DNA of 64,000 nt from Sulfitobacter sp. F26204 (lineage in GTDB: Bacteria; Pseudomonadota; Alphaproteobacteria; Rhodobacterales; Rhodobacteraceae). A model generated the notes under the pieces. It searched no databases and had not been told where the DNA came from. It saw nothing but the letters and a program-made list of their open reading frames with translations. Location of the stretch: assembly GCF_026410305.1 (NCBI RefSeq), contig NZ_JAPMLQ010000003.1:434001-498000 (forward strand). Direction: 5' to 3'. The position numbers were made by a program, and so were the translations under genes. Below are positions 48,085-56,413 of the stretch, in pieces; position 1 is the stretch's first letter; each line of letters starts with the position of its first letter.

Positions 48085-48983
48085 ATGCATCAATATCGCC
48101 GGAATGGATCGGGATAGACTGGGGCCATAATCACCTACAGGCATGGGCCATGCGCGAGGGGCGCGCCCTGGCAAGCCTGCGGTCGGATGATGGCGCGGAA
48201 CAGCTTGCCCATGACGGGTTCGAAACAGCCTTGTCGACATTGCTTGAAACCTGGAACATCACGTCCGACCAACCGATCATCGCCTGCGGCATGGTCGGTG
48301 CAGCCAAAGGTTGGGTCAAAGCCCCATATGGCGTGGTCCCCTGCCGTCCCCTTGCCCAAAACCTTGTGTCTGCCCCCAGCAAGCGTTTTCATGTGCAGGT
48401 GATCGCGGGTCTGCGCCAGACGACACCTTCGGATCTGATGCACGGGGATGAAACACGTATCGCCGGTTTTCTCTCCTTGAATCCTGATTGGGATGGCGTG
48501 ATCTGTCTGCCGGGCCGCCATAGCACATGGGTCCAGGTGTCCGCCGGTGAAGTGATCAGTTTTCAGACCTACATGAGCGGCGAATTGCTTGCTTTGCTTA
48601 CCGGCGGATCTGTGCTGCGCGCTTCAATAGACGGTAACGTCTGGGACGAGGCCACCTTTGATTTCACCGTCGAAGAAACCCTCAGCAAGCCCGAGAAACT
48701 GGCCGCGAGGCTCTTTGCTATACATGCCGATGATGTGCTGAACGGAATAGCGCCTGCCGTCGGCCGGGCCCGGTTGTCCGGTTTGCTTATCGGGGCGGAA
48801 CTGGCTGCCGCGCGTCCCTATTGGCTGGGCACCAACATTGCGATCATTGGAACGGATGCCGCCACCCTGCCCTATGCACGGGCCCTTCAAACGCAGGGGG
48901 CACCCGCCACGGTTACAGACGCAGAACGCATGACAGTTGCGGGATTGACTGTCGCCTACCGGCACTGGCAGGCCAACCGATGA
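48081..48983 (+). CDS. dgoK: 2-dehydro-3-deoxygalactonokinase
   Basis: This 300-residue ASKHA-fold kinase phosphorylates 2-keto-3-deoxygalactonate in the De Ley-Doudoroff pathway. Features are IGIDWGHNHLQAWAM near the start, CGMVGAAKGWVKAPYGVVPC near residue 70, PGRHSTWVQV near 150 and GLLIGAELAAARPYW near 232. The start overlaps the preceding small ORF and its stop overlaps the next one (ATGA at both ends). The expected aldolase gene dgoA does not follow. A sugar lactonase lies 166 bases on. Confidence 0.9.
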   Translation: MNASISPEWIGIDWGHNHLQAWAMREGRALASLRSDDGAEQLAHDGFETALSTLLETWNITSDQPIIACGMVGAAKGWVKAPYGVVPCRPLAQNLVSAPSKRFHVQVIAGLRQTTPSDLMHGDETRIAGFLSLNPDWDGVICLPGRHSTWVQVSAGEVISFQTYMSGELLALLTGGSVLRASIDGNVWDEATFDFTVEETLSKPEKLAARLFAIHADDVLNGIAPAVGRARLSGLLIGAELAAARPYWLGTNIAIIGTDAATLPYARALQTQGAPATVTDAERMTVAGLTVAYRHWQANR

Positions 48984-49153
48984 AGTCATTACCGATAGCC
49001 GCTCTCTTTCAACCGATGCTGCTTTCGGGGGTGACGGTCTCTTCTCTGGTGGCCTTCGACGGCCGACCTTTCCTATTCCGCGCTGGTACAACCAGAACGG
49101 TGGCAGAACCTGCGGCACAGAATCTGGAAAACTGCCCGAGGGCGTCGGCATGA
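48980..49153 (+). pseudogene. 57-codon ORF between dgoK and lactonase, possible gene remnant
   Basis: The frame starts with ATGA on the dgoK stop and ends with ATGA on the lactonase start, just as a complete middle gene would. It has only 57 codons (MKSLPIAALFQPM at the start, ending CPRASA) and no family match. In comparable operons a full aldolase or dehydrogenase gene occupies this slot. An internal deletion that kept both ends is the simplest reading, but no homology to DgoA was seen. Confidence 0.35.
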
Positions 49154-50007
49154 CGGGATACGACAGCCGTGCCTGCCATTTGGGTGAAGGGCCGCTTTGG
49201 CATCCTGTACGACAGGAATTGTTCTGGTTCGATATTCTTGGGCGGCGTTTGCTGTCCCGCTCTGGCAAGAATCATCAGGAATGGCATCTGGCAGAGGATC
49301 ATTCTGCTGCCGGATGGATTGATGAACAGACATTGCTGCTGGCGTCTGAAACCGCACTCTGGCGGTTTGACATAGCCACGGCGCAGAAAACCAAACTGAT
49401 CGCGCTCGATGCGGACAATCCGGTCACACGGTCAAACGACGCTCGGGCCGATCCCTGGGGCGGATTCTGGATTGGAACCATGGGCAAGAATGCCGAGCCC
49501 CAGGCAGGAGCAATCTACCGCTTTTATCAAGGGGCCTTGAAAGAACTGGTCAAGCACATCAGCATCAGCAATGCCATCTGTTTCGCGCCTGATCGCAGTT
49601 GTGCCTATTATTCCGACACTCTCACTCGGCAAATCATGCGCCAACCGCTGAATGCGGCAGATGGCTGGCCCAGTGGTGCGGCAGAGGTTTTCATCGATCT
49701 GAATGCCACCCGGTTGAACCCTGACGGAGCGGTAACAGATGCGCGTGGAAATCTCTGGGTCGCGATGTGGGGCAGCTCCTGTGTTATCTGTTTTGCTACC
49801 GATGGCCGTGAGATTAACCGCATCCCTGTACCAGCCCGACAACCGACCTGCCCTGCCTTTGGCGGAAGCGACCTATGTGATCTATATGTCACGAGCGCGC
49901 AGCAGGGTCTTTCGGATGACATCCTGAAAACCGCCCCCCTCAACGGCACAACCTTTGTCTTCAAGGATGTCGCACAGGGAATAGCCGAACCGCAGGTGAT
50001 CTTGTGA
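49150..50007 (+). CDS. SMP-30/gluconolactonase family sugar lactonase
   Basis: The 285-residue six-bladed propeller probably opens a sugar lactone such as galactono- or arabinolactone. Features are CHLGEGPLWHPVRQELFWFDILG near residue 9 with the metal glutamate, RSNDARADPWGGFWIGTMG near 97 with the metal asparagine, DTLTRQI, and NPDGAVTDARGNLWVAMWG with the metal aspartate near 196. It starts on the stop of the 57-codon ORF and shares an operon with dgoK, fitting galactose/galactonate use. Confidence 0.9.
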   Translation: MTGYDSRACHLGEGPLWHPVRQELFWFDILGRRLLSRSGKNHQEWHLAEDHSAAGWIDEQTLLLASETALWRFDIATAQKTKLIALDADNPVTRSNDARADPWGGFWIGTMGKNAEPQAGAIYRFYQGALKELVKHISISNAICFAPDRSCAYYSDTLTRQIMRQPLNAADGWPSGAAEVFIDLNATRLNPDGAVTDARGNLWVAMWGSSCVICFATDGREINRIPVPARQPTCPAFGGSDLCDLYVTSAQQGLSDDILKTAPLNGTTFVFKDVAQGIAEPQVIL

Positions 50008-50297
50008 CCCCCGCCTGTGCCTTTTCCAAGCCGCCAGTTGGCTGAGCGGCGCAAGGACATTCAGCCCTGATCGGTCTTTGTTTTCTGCACGCCCCACGCG
50101 CATCGCCCCTCTCTTGGCTATGAGCCGTTGCGCCCGGAACAACCTGGAGAACGCAAGTTTGACGTTGCAAATCCGTCCCGCTTCCCTGCTGTTGTCAGGG
50201 GCAGCGATGGACGTTGACAGCAAGATGCGACTTGCTAAACAAATTAAGTATTTAGGGCCGGAAATACGCCGCGTCAGCAACATCGAAGGGAACGCAG

Positions 50298-51713
50298 ATG
50301 GATTGGGAAAATTTCCGCAGCCGCGGAAAAGATGCCGCGGATTGGGCCGCCGATTACCACGCCACCCTGCGCGAACGACCGGTGCGAGCCCAGACCAAAC
50401 CGGGCGAGATCATTGCCCAGCTTCCGGCAAGCGCACCGGAAACCCCCGAAACGATCGACGCCATCCTCCATGATCTGGAACATACCATCATGCCCGGCAT
50501 GACCCATTGGCAGCACCCTCGATTCTTTGCCTATTTCCCCGCCAATGCCGCACCGGTTTCAGTATTGGCAGAAAGCTATGTCACGGCGATCGCAGCGCAA
50601 TGCATGTTATGGCAAACCTCGCCCGCCGCAACCGAACTGGAAACCCGAACCTGTGACTGGATGCGTCAGGCAATCGGCCTGCCAAAGGGATTCTCGGGTG
50701 TGATACAGGACAGCGCCAGTACCGCAACACTTTGCGCAGTACTGACCATGCGCGAAAAAACCCTGGCCTGGGAAGGCAACAAGAAAGGTCTGAGCAGCCA
50801 AAAACCGCTGCGCATCTATGCCAGTGCCGAGGTCCATACCTCAATTGACCGGGCAATCTGGATTTCCGGCATTGGCGAGGCCAACCTTGTCCGCATTCCC
50901 TCACGCGGGCCAACCCGCGCCATGGATGTCACCGCGCTGCAACACGCGATCGACGCTGACCGCGCTGCTGGATTCTTGCCCGCTGGCATCATTGCCTGCG
51001 TGGGCGGCACCAGCGCAGGTGCCAGCGATGACATCGCCGCCGTCATGGATGTGGCTGCCGCCGAGGGTCTTTACACGCATGTCGATGCCGCCTGGGCTGG
51101 TGCCGCGATGATCTGCCCTGAATTTCAATCGGTTTGGGCTGGCATTGAACGCGCGGACAGTGTGGTTTTGAACCCGCACAAATGGCTGGGCGCGCAGTTC
51201 GATTGCACCACACATTTTCTGCAAGATCCTGCCAGTCTTGTCAAAACGCTTGCCATCCACCCGGAATACCTCAAGACCGACGGTGCTGATGGCGGAATAA
51301 TCAATTATTCGGAATGGTCGGTGCCTTTGGGCCGGCGGTTTCGTGCCCTGAAATTGTGGTTCCTGCTGCGCGCGCATGGGCTGAACGGATTGCGCGACAT
51401 GATCCGCAATCATGTGTCATGGGCTCAGGGTCTCGCAGCGCGACTGGCCGAAACACCCGGCTTTGAAATTGTGACCGCGCCGATGCTGTCGCTGTTCACT
51501 TTTCGTTATGTCCCCCAAGGCACGCAGGACAGCGATGCGCTCAACCAGCAACTGGTCAATGCGATCAATGCGGACGGGCGTATTTACCTGACTCAAACGC
51601 GCGTCGATGGTGATCTGGTGATCCGGTTTCAAGCAGGAGCCTGGACCTGCACCGCAGAGGATGTGGATACTGCCTATGATGTAATAACCGACATTGCGCC
51701 GACCCTGACCTGA
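50298..51713 (+). CDS. Aromatic-L-amino-acid decarboxylase-like PLP enzyme
   Basis: This 471-residue group II PLP decarboxylase has the cofactor lysine in LNPHKWLG at K295, the ring-stacking histidine in SAEVHTS at H180, the Asp/Ala pair in HVDAAWAGAA near 262, and the N-terminal PGMTHWQHPRFFAYFP region typical of aromatic decarboxylases. It would turn tryptophan, tyrosine or DOPA into the amine. It lies near the tryptophan/anthranilate operon but is divergent from it and separated by the sugar genes. The start has AAGGGA 7 bases upstream. Confidence 0.88.
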   Translation: MDWENFRSRGKDAADWAADYHATLRERPVRAQTKPGEIIAQLPASAPETPETIDAILHDLEHTIMPGMTHWQHPRFFAYFPANAAPVSVLAESYVTAIAAQCMLWQTSPAATELETRTCDWMRQAIGLPKGFSGVIQDSASTATLCAVLTMREKTLAWEGNKKGLSSQKPLRIYASAEVHTSIDRAIWISGIGEANLVRIPSRGPTRAMDVTALQHAIDADRAAGFLPAGIIACVGGTSAGASDDIAAVMDVAAAEGLYTHVDAAWAGAAMICPEFQSVWAGIERADSVVLNPHKWLGAQFDCTTHFLQDPASLVKTLAIHPEYLKTDGADGGIINYSEWSVPLGRRFRALKLWFLLRAHGLNGLRDMIRNHVSWAQGLAARLAETPGFEIVTAPMLSLFTFRYVPQGTQDSDALNQQLVNAINADGRIYLTQTRVDGDLVIRFQAGAWTCTAEDVDTAYDVITDIAPTLT

Positions 51714-51851
51714 TTGGTTCCAAGGCATGTGGACCACGGATCCGTCCCTTGCCCGCTCACGTTCATGACCGGTTGAAACCTGTAAAAATATATCTATTTC
51801 AATTCGTTACGCAACTGTCCACTGAAAACCCCGATTCGGCGCATGCCAAAT

Positions 51852-52727
51852 CTAAGGTGCAATCAAACGAACGCCGGGCATCCGCTGGATCATGGCGACG
51901 TCCTCGTCATAAAGGTCGGTCAATTCCTCTACCAGTTCATCGGTCCAACCGGGCATATCCAGTTCCTCTTCGATCTGGTCATCCAATGCAAATTTGTCAA
52001 GAAAGGCAGCAATCACCCGGCGTTTCTGGATTTCAGTAATGTCCTTGTGGGTATGAAGATAGCTGCGCAGCCGTTCCATCCCCTCTTTGCTCATAATGCT
52101 CGCCAATAGATCAAACCCGCCAGAGATCTTTTCATGAGGGTCGATCCCGGCCATTTCGCGAATGATCTCGGACCAGATTACCGGTGTATCTTCATTGCAC
52201 CAGACCGTGATTGCAATGTTAGGCGCTGCTGCGCGAATATCAGAAATCGTATCCGACCAGCGAATGTCTTGTGGGTTGCGCCCTTCCCAGAAGGCCTCGG
52301 CGGAGGTGTCGATCGAATTTGCATAAAGGATCGGAATATGCGTGGCCGGATTGCGCAGCCCCAGGAAAATCTCGATTTCATCGTCGGGAAACAATTGCGC
52401 CATAAAGGCCATCCTGTCCGCCGCCGCCGGATATAACACGCCCCGCTGGATCGCCGTTCCAGCCGTCCGGAAAAAATTAGCATCCGACAGGATCACACGG
52501 TCTGCCGGAGAACCATCCAGTATCACGTCCAGCAAAACCTCGCGCGCCTGCGGCGAAGCCGGTGTTTTGCGCATGGCATTGAGAGTCTCCCGCACCAGGC
52601 CGCGATAGCTATTGGGGCCCGGCACCACGATACCGCGTTGCGCAAAGGTATCCTTGTTACGCAGAACCGATTTGATCAATCGTTCCTGTTCGGTAAAATG
52701 GGCACCTGTGTGCAAAACCAACTGCAT
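51852..52727 (-). CDS. Sulfotransferase-like hypothetical protein
   Basis: The 291-residue soluble protein begins MQLVLHTGAHFTEQERLIKSVL. The position matches the phosphosulfate-binding G-x-x-K-T-G-T/S loop of roseobacter sulfotransferase-like proteins, but the lysine and TG pair are missing (GAHFTEQ), so activity is doubtful. Later parts include LGLRNPATHIPILYAN and an acidic C-terminal helix region. The ATG at 52727 is preferred since the fold begins there; the longer frame adds 47 odd residues. It is monocistronic, next to tRNA-Thr. Confidence 0.6.
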   Translation of the reverse strand: MQLVLHTGAHFTEQERLIKSVLRNKDTFAQRGIVVPGPNSYRGLVRETLNAMRKTPASPQAREVLLDVILDGSPADRVILSDANFFRTAGTAIQRGVLYPAAADRMAFMAQLFPDDEIEIFLGLRNPATHIPILYANSIDTSAEAFWEGRNPQDIRWSDTISDIRAAAPNIAITVWCNEDTPVIWSEIIREMAGIDPHEKISGGFDLLASIMSKEGMERLRSYLHTHKDITEIQKRRVIAAFLDKFALDDQIEEELDMPGWTDELVEELTDLYDEDVAMIQRMPGVRLIAP

Positions 52728-52946
52728 AAGTTCATACTCGCTACTCGTTCGGTTAGGCTGTTGAATACAGGCACCGGCTTGTCGTGTAAAACACCAAAAT
52801 CGGTTTGGATGTTGCCGGAAAAACAGGGTGCAAAAATGATGCAAAATGGGTGATGAGAGTGCTTGCATCCCGAAACAACATCACCTAAAGAACGCCCACG
52901 TTGAATGGTTTTACAATCTGGCAACGCAAGACACCTCAGGGTGTGC

Positions 52947-53022
52947 GCCCCTATAGCTCAGCTGGTAGAGCAATTGATTTGTAATCAATAGGTCCGCGGT
53001 TCGAGTCCGTGTGGGGGCACCA
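52947..53022 (+). tRNA. tRNA-Thr (anticodon UGU)
   Basis: A 76-base cloverleaf including the encoded CCA. The acceptor GCCCCTA pairs with TGGGGGC, the D-stem is GCTC/GAGC, and the anticodon stem ATTGA/TCAAT holds TT-TGT-AA (anticodon 52980-52982). The T-arm is CGCGG-TTCGAGT-CCGTG. Confidence 0.97.
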
Positions 53023-53109
53023 TTTTCTCCAAAAAACATGAAGATTCAAGCGCCAGCGCGCATGATCGCCTGGCGTGGCTTGATGACGGCAATCGGGAGG
53101 GAAACATAG

Positions 53110-53220
53110 TTGCCTGATTTTGCCATTCCCGATATACAGCATGATCCGTCAGCGCCAAACAAATGGAAACCTTGGATTGACCATTGCGAAAAGCCGTGTC
53201 CGTTGGGACCTGAGAACTGA
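53110..53220 (+). other. Out-of-frame N-terminal coding segment of the LOV kinase
   Basis: A strong GGGAGGG site lies 8 bases before a TTG at 53110. It opens 36 codons (LPDFAIPDIQHDPSAPNKW, ending in GPEN) that stop at 53218-53220, just before the LOV gene in another frame. One base removed near 53217 would join the two as GPEN-DKAMAQA. Either a frameshift or a short coupled leader is present. Confidence 0.4.
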
Positions 53221-53227
53221 CAAGGCA

Positions 53228-54184
53228 ATGGCGCAGGCTGTTCAACATGCTCGGATTCCACTGTGCATTACGAACCCGCAGTTACCGGACAATCCGATCG
53301 TATATGTCAACGCCGCATTTCTGGATCTGACCGGCTACGAAGAAGATGAAGTGTTGGGACGCAATTGCAGGTTCTTGCAGGGGATCGGCACCACTGAAGA
53401 AAGTCTGGTTGACTTGCGCCGCGCCATCGAGGGCCAGAAGGTCGAGACCGTAGAAATACTGAATTACCGCAAAGACGGCTCAAGCTTTGAAAATGCGCTT
53501 CAGATCGGCCCGATTCTGGATGATGATGGGAACCTGGTCTTCTTTTTCGGATCACAAATGGATGTGACCGCAAAACGAGATGCCGAACGCAAGGCCCGCG
53601 AACTGGCGGAAAATGAACTTGTCCATCGCTTGCGCAACATCGTCAACGTGATGGACATTGTTCTAAGGATGACCGCCCGCGAGGAAACCGATCCAAAGGA
53701 AGTTGGCCGACTGGCATCGGAACGGCTGCGCACGCTGAGCGATGCGCATTTGCAGACAATAAACCGTCCGGATGATCAAGCGTTGAGCATGATGGAACTC
53801 GCGCAGCCAATGTTGCTGGCCTATGCCGTCAAGGGTGCCGCGCAATTCGAACTGGACGGCCCCGCGATCACGCTACCCAAGCATCTGCTGTCATGCCTGG
53901 CTCTGGTCCTGCATGAACTGGCGACAAATTCGGTCAAGCATGGTGCTCTTGGTTCCGAGAAAGGGCGGATCACGTTAACCTGGGACATTCAAGATGTCGG
54001 GGCGGTTGACACATTGGTTTTCAACTGGACGGAAACCGGCGGGCCGACAGTTGTTGTGCCAAAACGTGCAAGCGGATCGAAAATAATAAGTGACCTTTTA
54101 ACCGCGACCGGAGGCACAATTGCCTTGGATTGGGCGCGAACAGGGTTGATCGCAAGGGCGCAATTGCCACTGACACTTTACTGA
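53228..54184 (+). CDS. LOV-domain sensor histidine kinase (HWE/HisKA_2 type)
   Basis: About 318 residues from the ATG at 53228. The LOV photosensor occupies residues 10-112: NPIVYVNAAFLDLTGY, then GRNCRFLQG with the flavin-adduct cysteine C47, then NYRKDGSSFENAL and FFFGSQMDVT. The kinase part has the phospho-acceptor segment ELVHRLRNIVNVM (H133) and N-box LHELATNSVKHGALG. The G-region is short (SGSKIISDLLT). It is a soluble blue-light sensor likely signalling to a general stress or photoprotective response. The true start is uncertain, since the strongest ribosome site serves a different frame upstream. Confidence 0.82.
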   Translation: MAQAVQHARIPLCITNPQLPDNPIVYVNAAFLDLTGYEEDEVLGRNCRFLQGIGTTEESLVDLRRAIEGQKVETVEILNYRKDGSSFENALQIGPILDDDGNLVFFFGSQMDVTAKRDAERKARELAENELVHRLRNIVNVMDIVLRMTAREETDPKEVGRLASERLRTLSDAHLQTINRPDDQALSMMELAQPMLLAYAVKGAAQFELDGPAITLPKHLLSCLALVLHELATNSVKHGALGSEKGRITLTWDIQDVGAVDTLVFNWTETGGPTVVVPKRASGSKIISDLLTATGGTIALDWARTGLIARAQLPLTLY

Positions 54185-54393
54185 GCGCAGCGCTGTTCTT
54201 TCAAATTCGCGGCCTTCTGGCACTCCGCAGAAATCGTAAAATCCGGCCTGATCATACCCCTGTCAGGAAGTGGCAGGGAAAACGCCAAATTCGCCATATT
54301 GGGGAACCTGTACTGCGCCTCACGGCAACGCGGGTGCAGGCCGCGCCAGCACCAGGTCGCAAAAGCGTCGGTGATGTCATGGGGGAACGGCAC

Positions 54394-55644
54394 CTACCGG
54401 CATTGCAGTAGCTTTTCACGCGATCTCAGAAATTCGACTTCGTTTCTTTCTGCAGCGCTCAGAGGAATGTCGCCTGCGGCAACCCCGACCCTGCACCCCG
54501 CATTGGAAAATGCCTTGCGCCCTCTCGCCCCTTGAAAACAATAGCCATTGCGCGCGAAAATCGCATTGCGCTGCATCCAGAGGCTCTCACAACTTTCCGT
54601 TGGTTGGTTGCTTCTTGCGCCGACAAAGCCGATCCAATTCGAATGTGCCCATCCAATCGCACCGGTTTCCGTCCTGACGTGGAACCAGACTCCGTCCTGG
54701 CCTAGCACCTCAAGGCGGGTTCCCTCGGTCATCTTTAGAATACGCGTGGCCGAAGGGGTCGTGCCGTTGCGCAGAGCAAGAAAACCATCTCCATAGGGAT
54801 CCAGCCCGGCAACTTCGTAGCCAAACACCGGCTGCGCGGCCGGTCGAGGCCTTTCAGTGGACGGAGCTACAGGCTCTGTGCGGGCTGGATGTGACGCCAG
54901 ATAAATCCGTTGGATCATCGAAGAATTTTCCCATGGGATCTGGGAACTGTTGGTGTCCTCCACTACGTCGCGACGGACTTTGCGCATGACTTCGTGGAGG
55001 TCATCTGCCTGAGAGGGCAAGTGCCGTAACAAGGCCGCGGTAAATGGGCTATTCCTACCGTTTCCATCCAGGGCAACATTTCCCGGTTGTGTTGAAAAGG
55101 CGATAAAGGACCCGACACCGGCATCCACCTTGGCCAGACCGCGGGCAGCGCCGCCAATGGCGCGATTTGCTGCTGGAATGTCAAAAGGGTTGTTGCGGCA
55201 AGCATCAAGAATGACGATATTGCGATCCGCCTTGCTTTCCATCTCGGAGAGAACGGTTTGCAGCTTGACCGAATTATTGCGAACGGTCTGTTCATCCTGA
55301 CCGAAAGCATCCACAGGAATGATGAAATTTTCGGCGCCAATCTGGATCGCATGCCCGGAAAAGTAAAACAGCGCAATGTCATCCGGGGCAAGCGACCTGC
55401 GAAGGTCTTGCGCATGTTCCAGTATTTCGACACGAGTAAGATCGGTTCCATGAATGACGCGAAACCCCAACTTGCCAAGCACTTGCGCCACGTCGATTGC
55501 ATCTTGCGCAGCATTTGGCAGGACGAAAACATTCCGGTATTTCGAATTCCCGATAACCAGCGCTACTTTCTCGCTGGCCATGGCCATCCCAGCGCAGATC
55601 ATGAAGAAAATCAGAATGAAAAATTGACGAAGATAAATCAGCAC
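54394..55644 (-). CDS. Secreted caspase-like peptidase with SH3 and YARHG domains
   Basis: The 416-residue protein has a signal peptide (about residues 1-23). A C14/metacaspase p20 domain follows (residues 25-255) with catalytic H98 (YFSGHAIQ) and C149 (LDACRNNPF). A Pro-rich linker leads to a bacterial SH3 segment (about 290-345, GVWFHVRTETGAIGWAHSNW), and a YARHG-type end has LWMQRNAIFARNGYCF. It acts outside the cytosol, perhaps as an Arg/Lys-specific protease. The GTG at 55644 has a GGGA site upstream. It lies 268 bases downstream of the 157-residue gene of the repeat-protein operon, on the same strand. Confidence 0.85.
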   Translation of the reverse strand: MLIYLRQFFILIFFMICAGMAMASEKVALVIGNSKYRNVFVLPNAAQDAIDVAQVLGKLGFRVIHGTDLTRVEILEHAQDLRRSLAPDDIALFYFSGHAIQIGAENFIIPVDAFGQDEQTVRNNSVKLQTVLSEMESKADRNIVILDACRNNPFDIPAANRAIGGAARGLAKVDAGVGSFIAFSTQPGNVALDGNGRNSPFTAALLRHLPSQADDLHEVMRKVRRDVVEDTNSSQIPWENSSMIQRIYLASHPARTEPVAPSTERPRPAAQPVFGYEVAGLDPYGDGFLALRNGTTPSATRILKMTEGTRLEVLGQDGVWFHVRTETGAIGWAHSNWIGFVGARSNQPTESCESLWMQRNAIFARNGYCFQGARGRKAFSNAGCRVGVAAGDIPLSAAERNEVEFLRSREKLLQCR

Positions 55645-55912
55645 CGAACCATTCCCATTAACGCGATCACAATCGACGTTAGTGTTTTAAGATACGGATG
55701 CCTACCCTGCTGACCGCGACAAGGCTGCTTTGTCAGACCTTGCATCAAGGGGGTAACACCGGAACAGGCAGTTTTCATTTGCCTCAGATGAAGGGATTTA
55801 CCTTTGTCCTGTCAACGTATTTCACGATTGGCGGGACCATTCAGGTAGGGACATGTATTTCAGCGCAAACCAAAGGCACAGGCGCACCCTCTCCGCTTTT
55901 GGCTTTTGCGGA

Positions 55913-56386
55913 TCAGGAATTCAATTCCGCCTTCACTTCGTTCAGCATTGTCAGATCGTCGGCAATACCGATATTGGGCCAGATCTGCTCTGCCCAGATC
56001 AGAAACCGTCGGCAGGCCTCCAATACGGCCGAGATCATGTCATCCTGACGAAACTCAAGCGTTTCGGGCAAATAATTGCCCGTCATCGTGACCGTTGTTC
56101 CATCACTTTTGAAAAAGAACTTTTCGGGGCTGGTATTGAGGATGAACTTGATTTCCCCCTCGCTCACCAGATCGGAAAGAACCTCAAGTGCCAGTGTTGG
56201 CAACACATAGGAAAGCGTATCTTCAATCTCCAATCGCGCGTCGCCAATGACAAAGGTAATAAGACCTTCCAGATGCATGTAGCTTTCGAAACGATCCGGC
56301 GTTCCTTTGGCATATTCCACAATCTGGTCTTCGGGAATTTGGGTTTCCCCATCCTTTACCCGTATTTCGATCTCAAAGGTGCTCAT
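55913..56386 (-). CDS. Acidic 157-residue protein, possible immunity protein
   Basis: No family was recognised. The protein is acidic (many Glu/Asp), with an alpha/beta pattern: MSTFEIEIRVKDGE, then ITFVIGDARLEIEDTLSYVLPTLALEVLSDL, and SDGTTVTMTGNYLPETLEF. The C-terminal helix is amphipathic (MISAVLEACRRFLIWAEQIW). It has no signal peptide or membrane helix. It lies 27 bases after the 1111-residue repeat protein on the same strand, the position and size of an immunity protein for a C-terminal toxin domain. That role is an inference. Confidence 0.6.
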   Translation of the reverse strand: MSTFEIEIRVKDGETQIPEDQIVEYAKGTPDRFESYMHLEGLITFVIGDARLEIEDTLSYVLPTLALEVLSDLVSEGEIKFILNTSPEKFFFKSDGTTVTMTGNYLPETLEFRQDDMISAVLEACRRFLIWAEQIWPNIGIADDLTMLNEVKAELNS

Positions 56387-56413
56387 GGTCTGTTATTCTT
56401 TCTCAATCGGTAC

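Noticed and set aside
49882..50283. 133-codon minus-strand frame
   Set aside because: It overlaps the lactonase antisense and has no ribosome site or recognisable domain.
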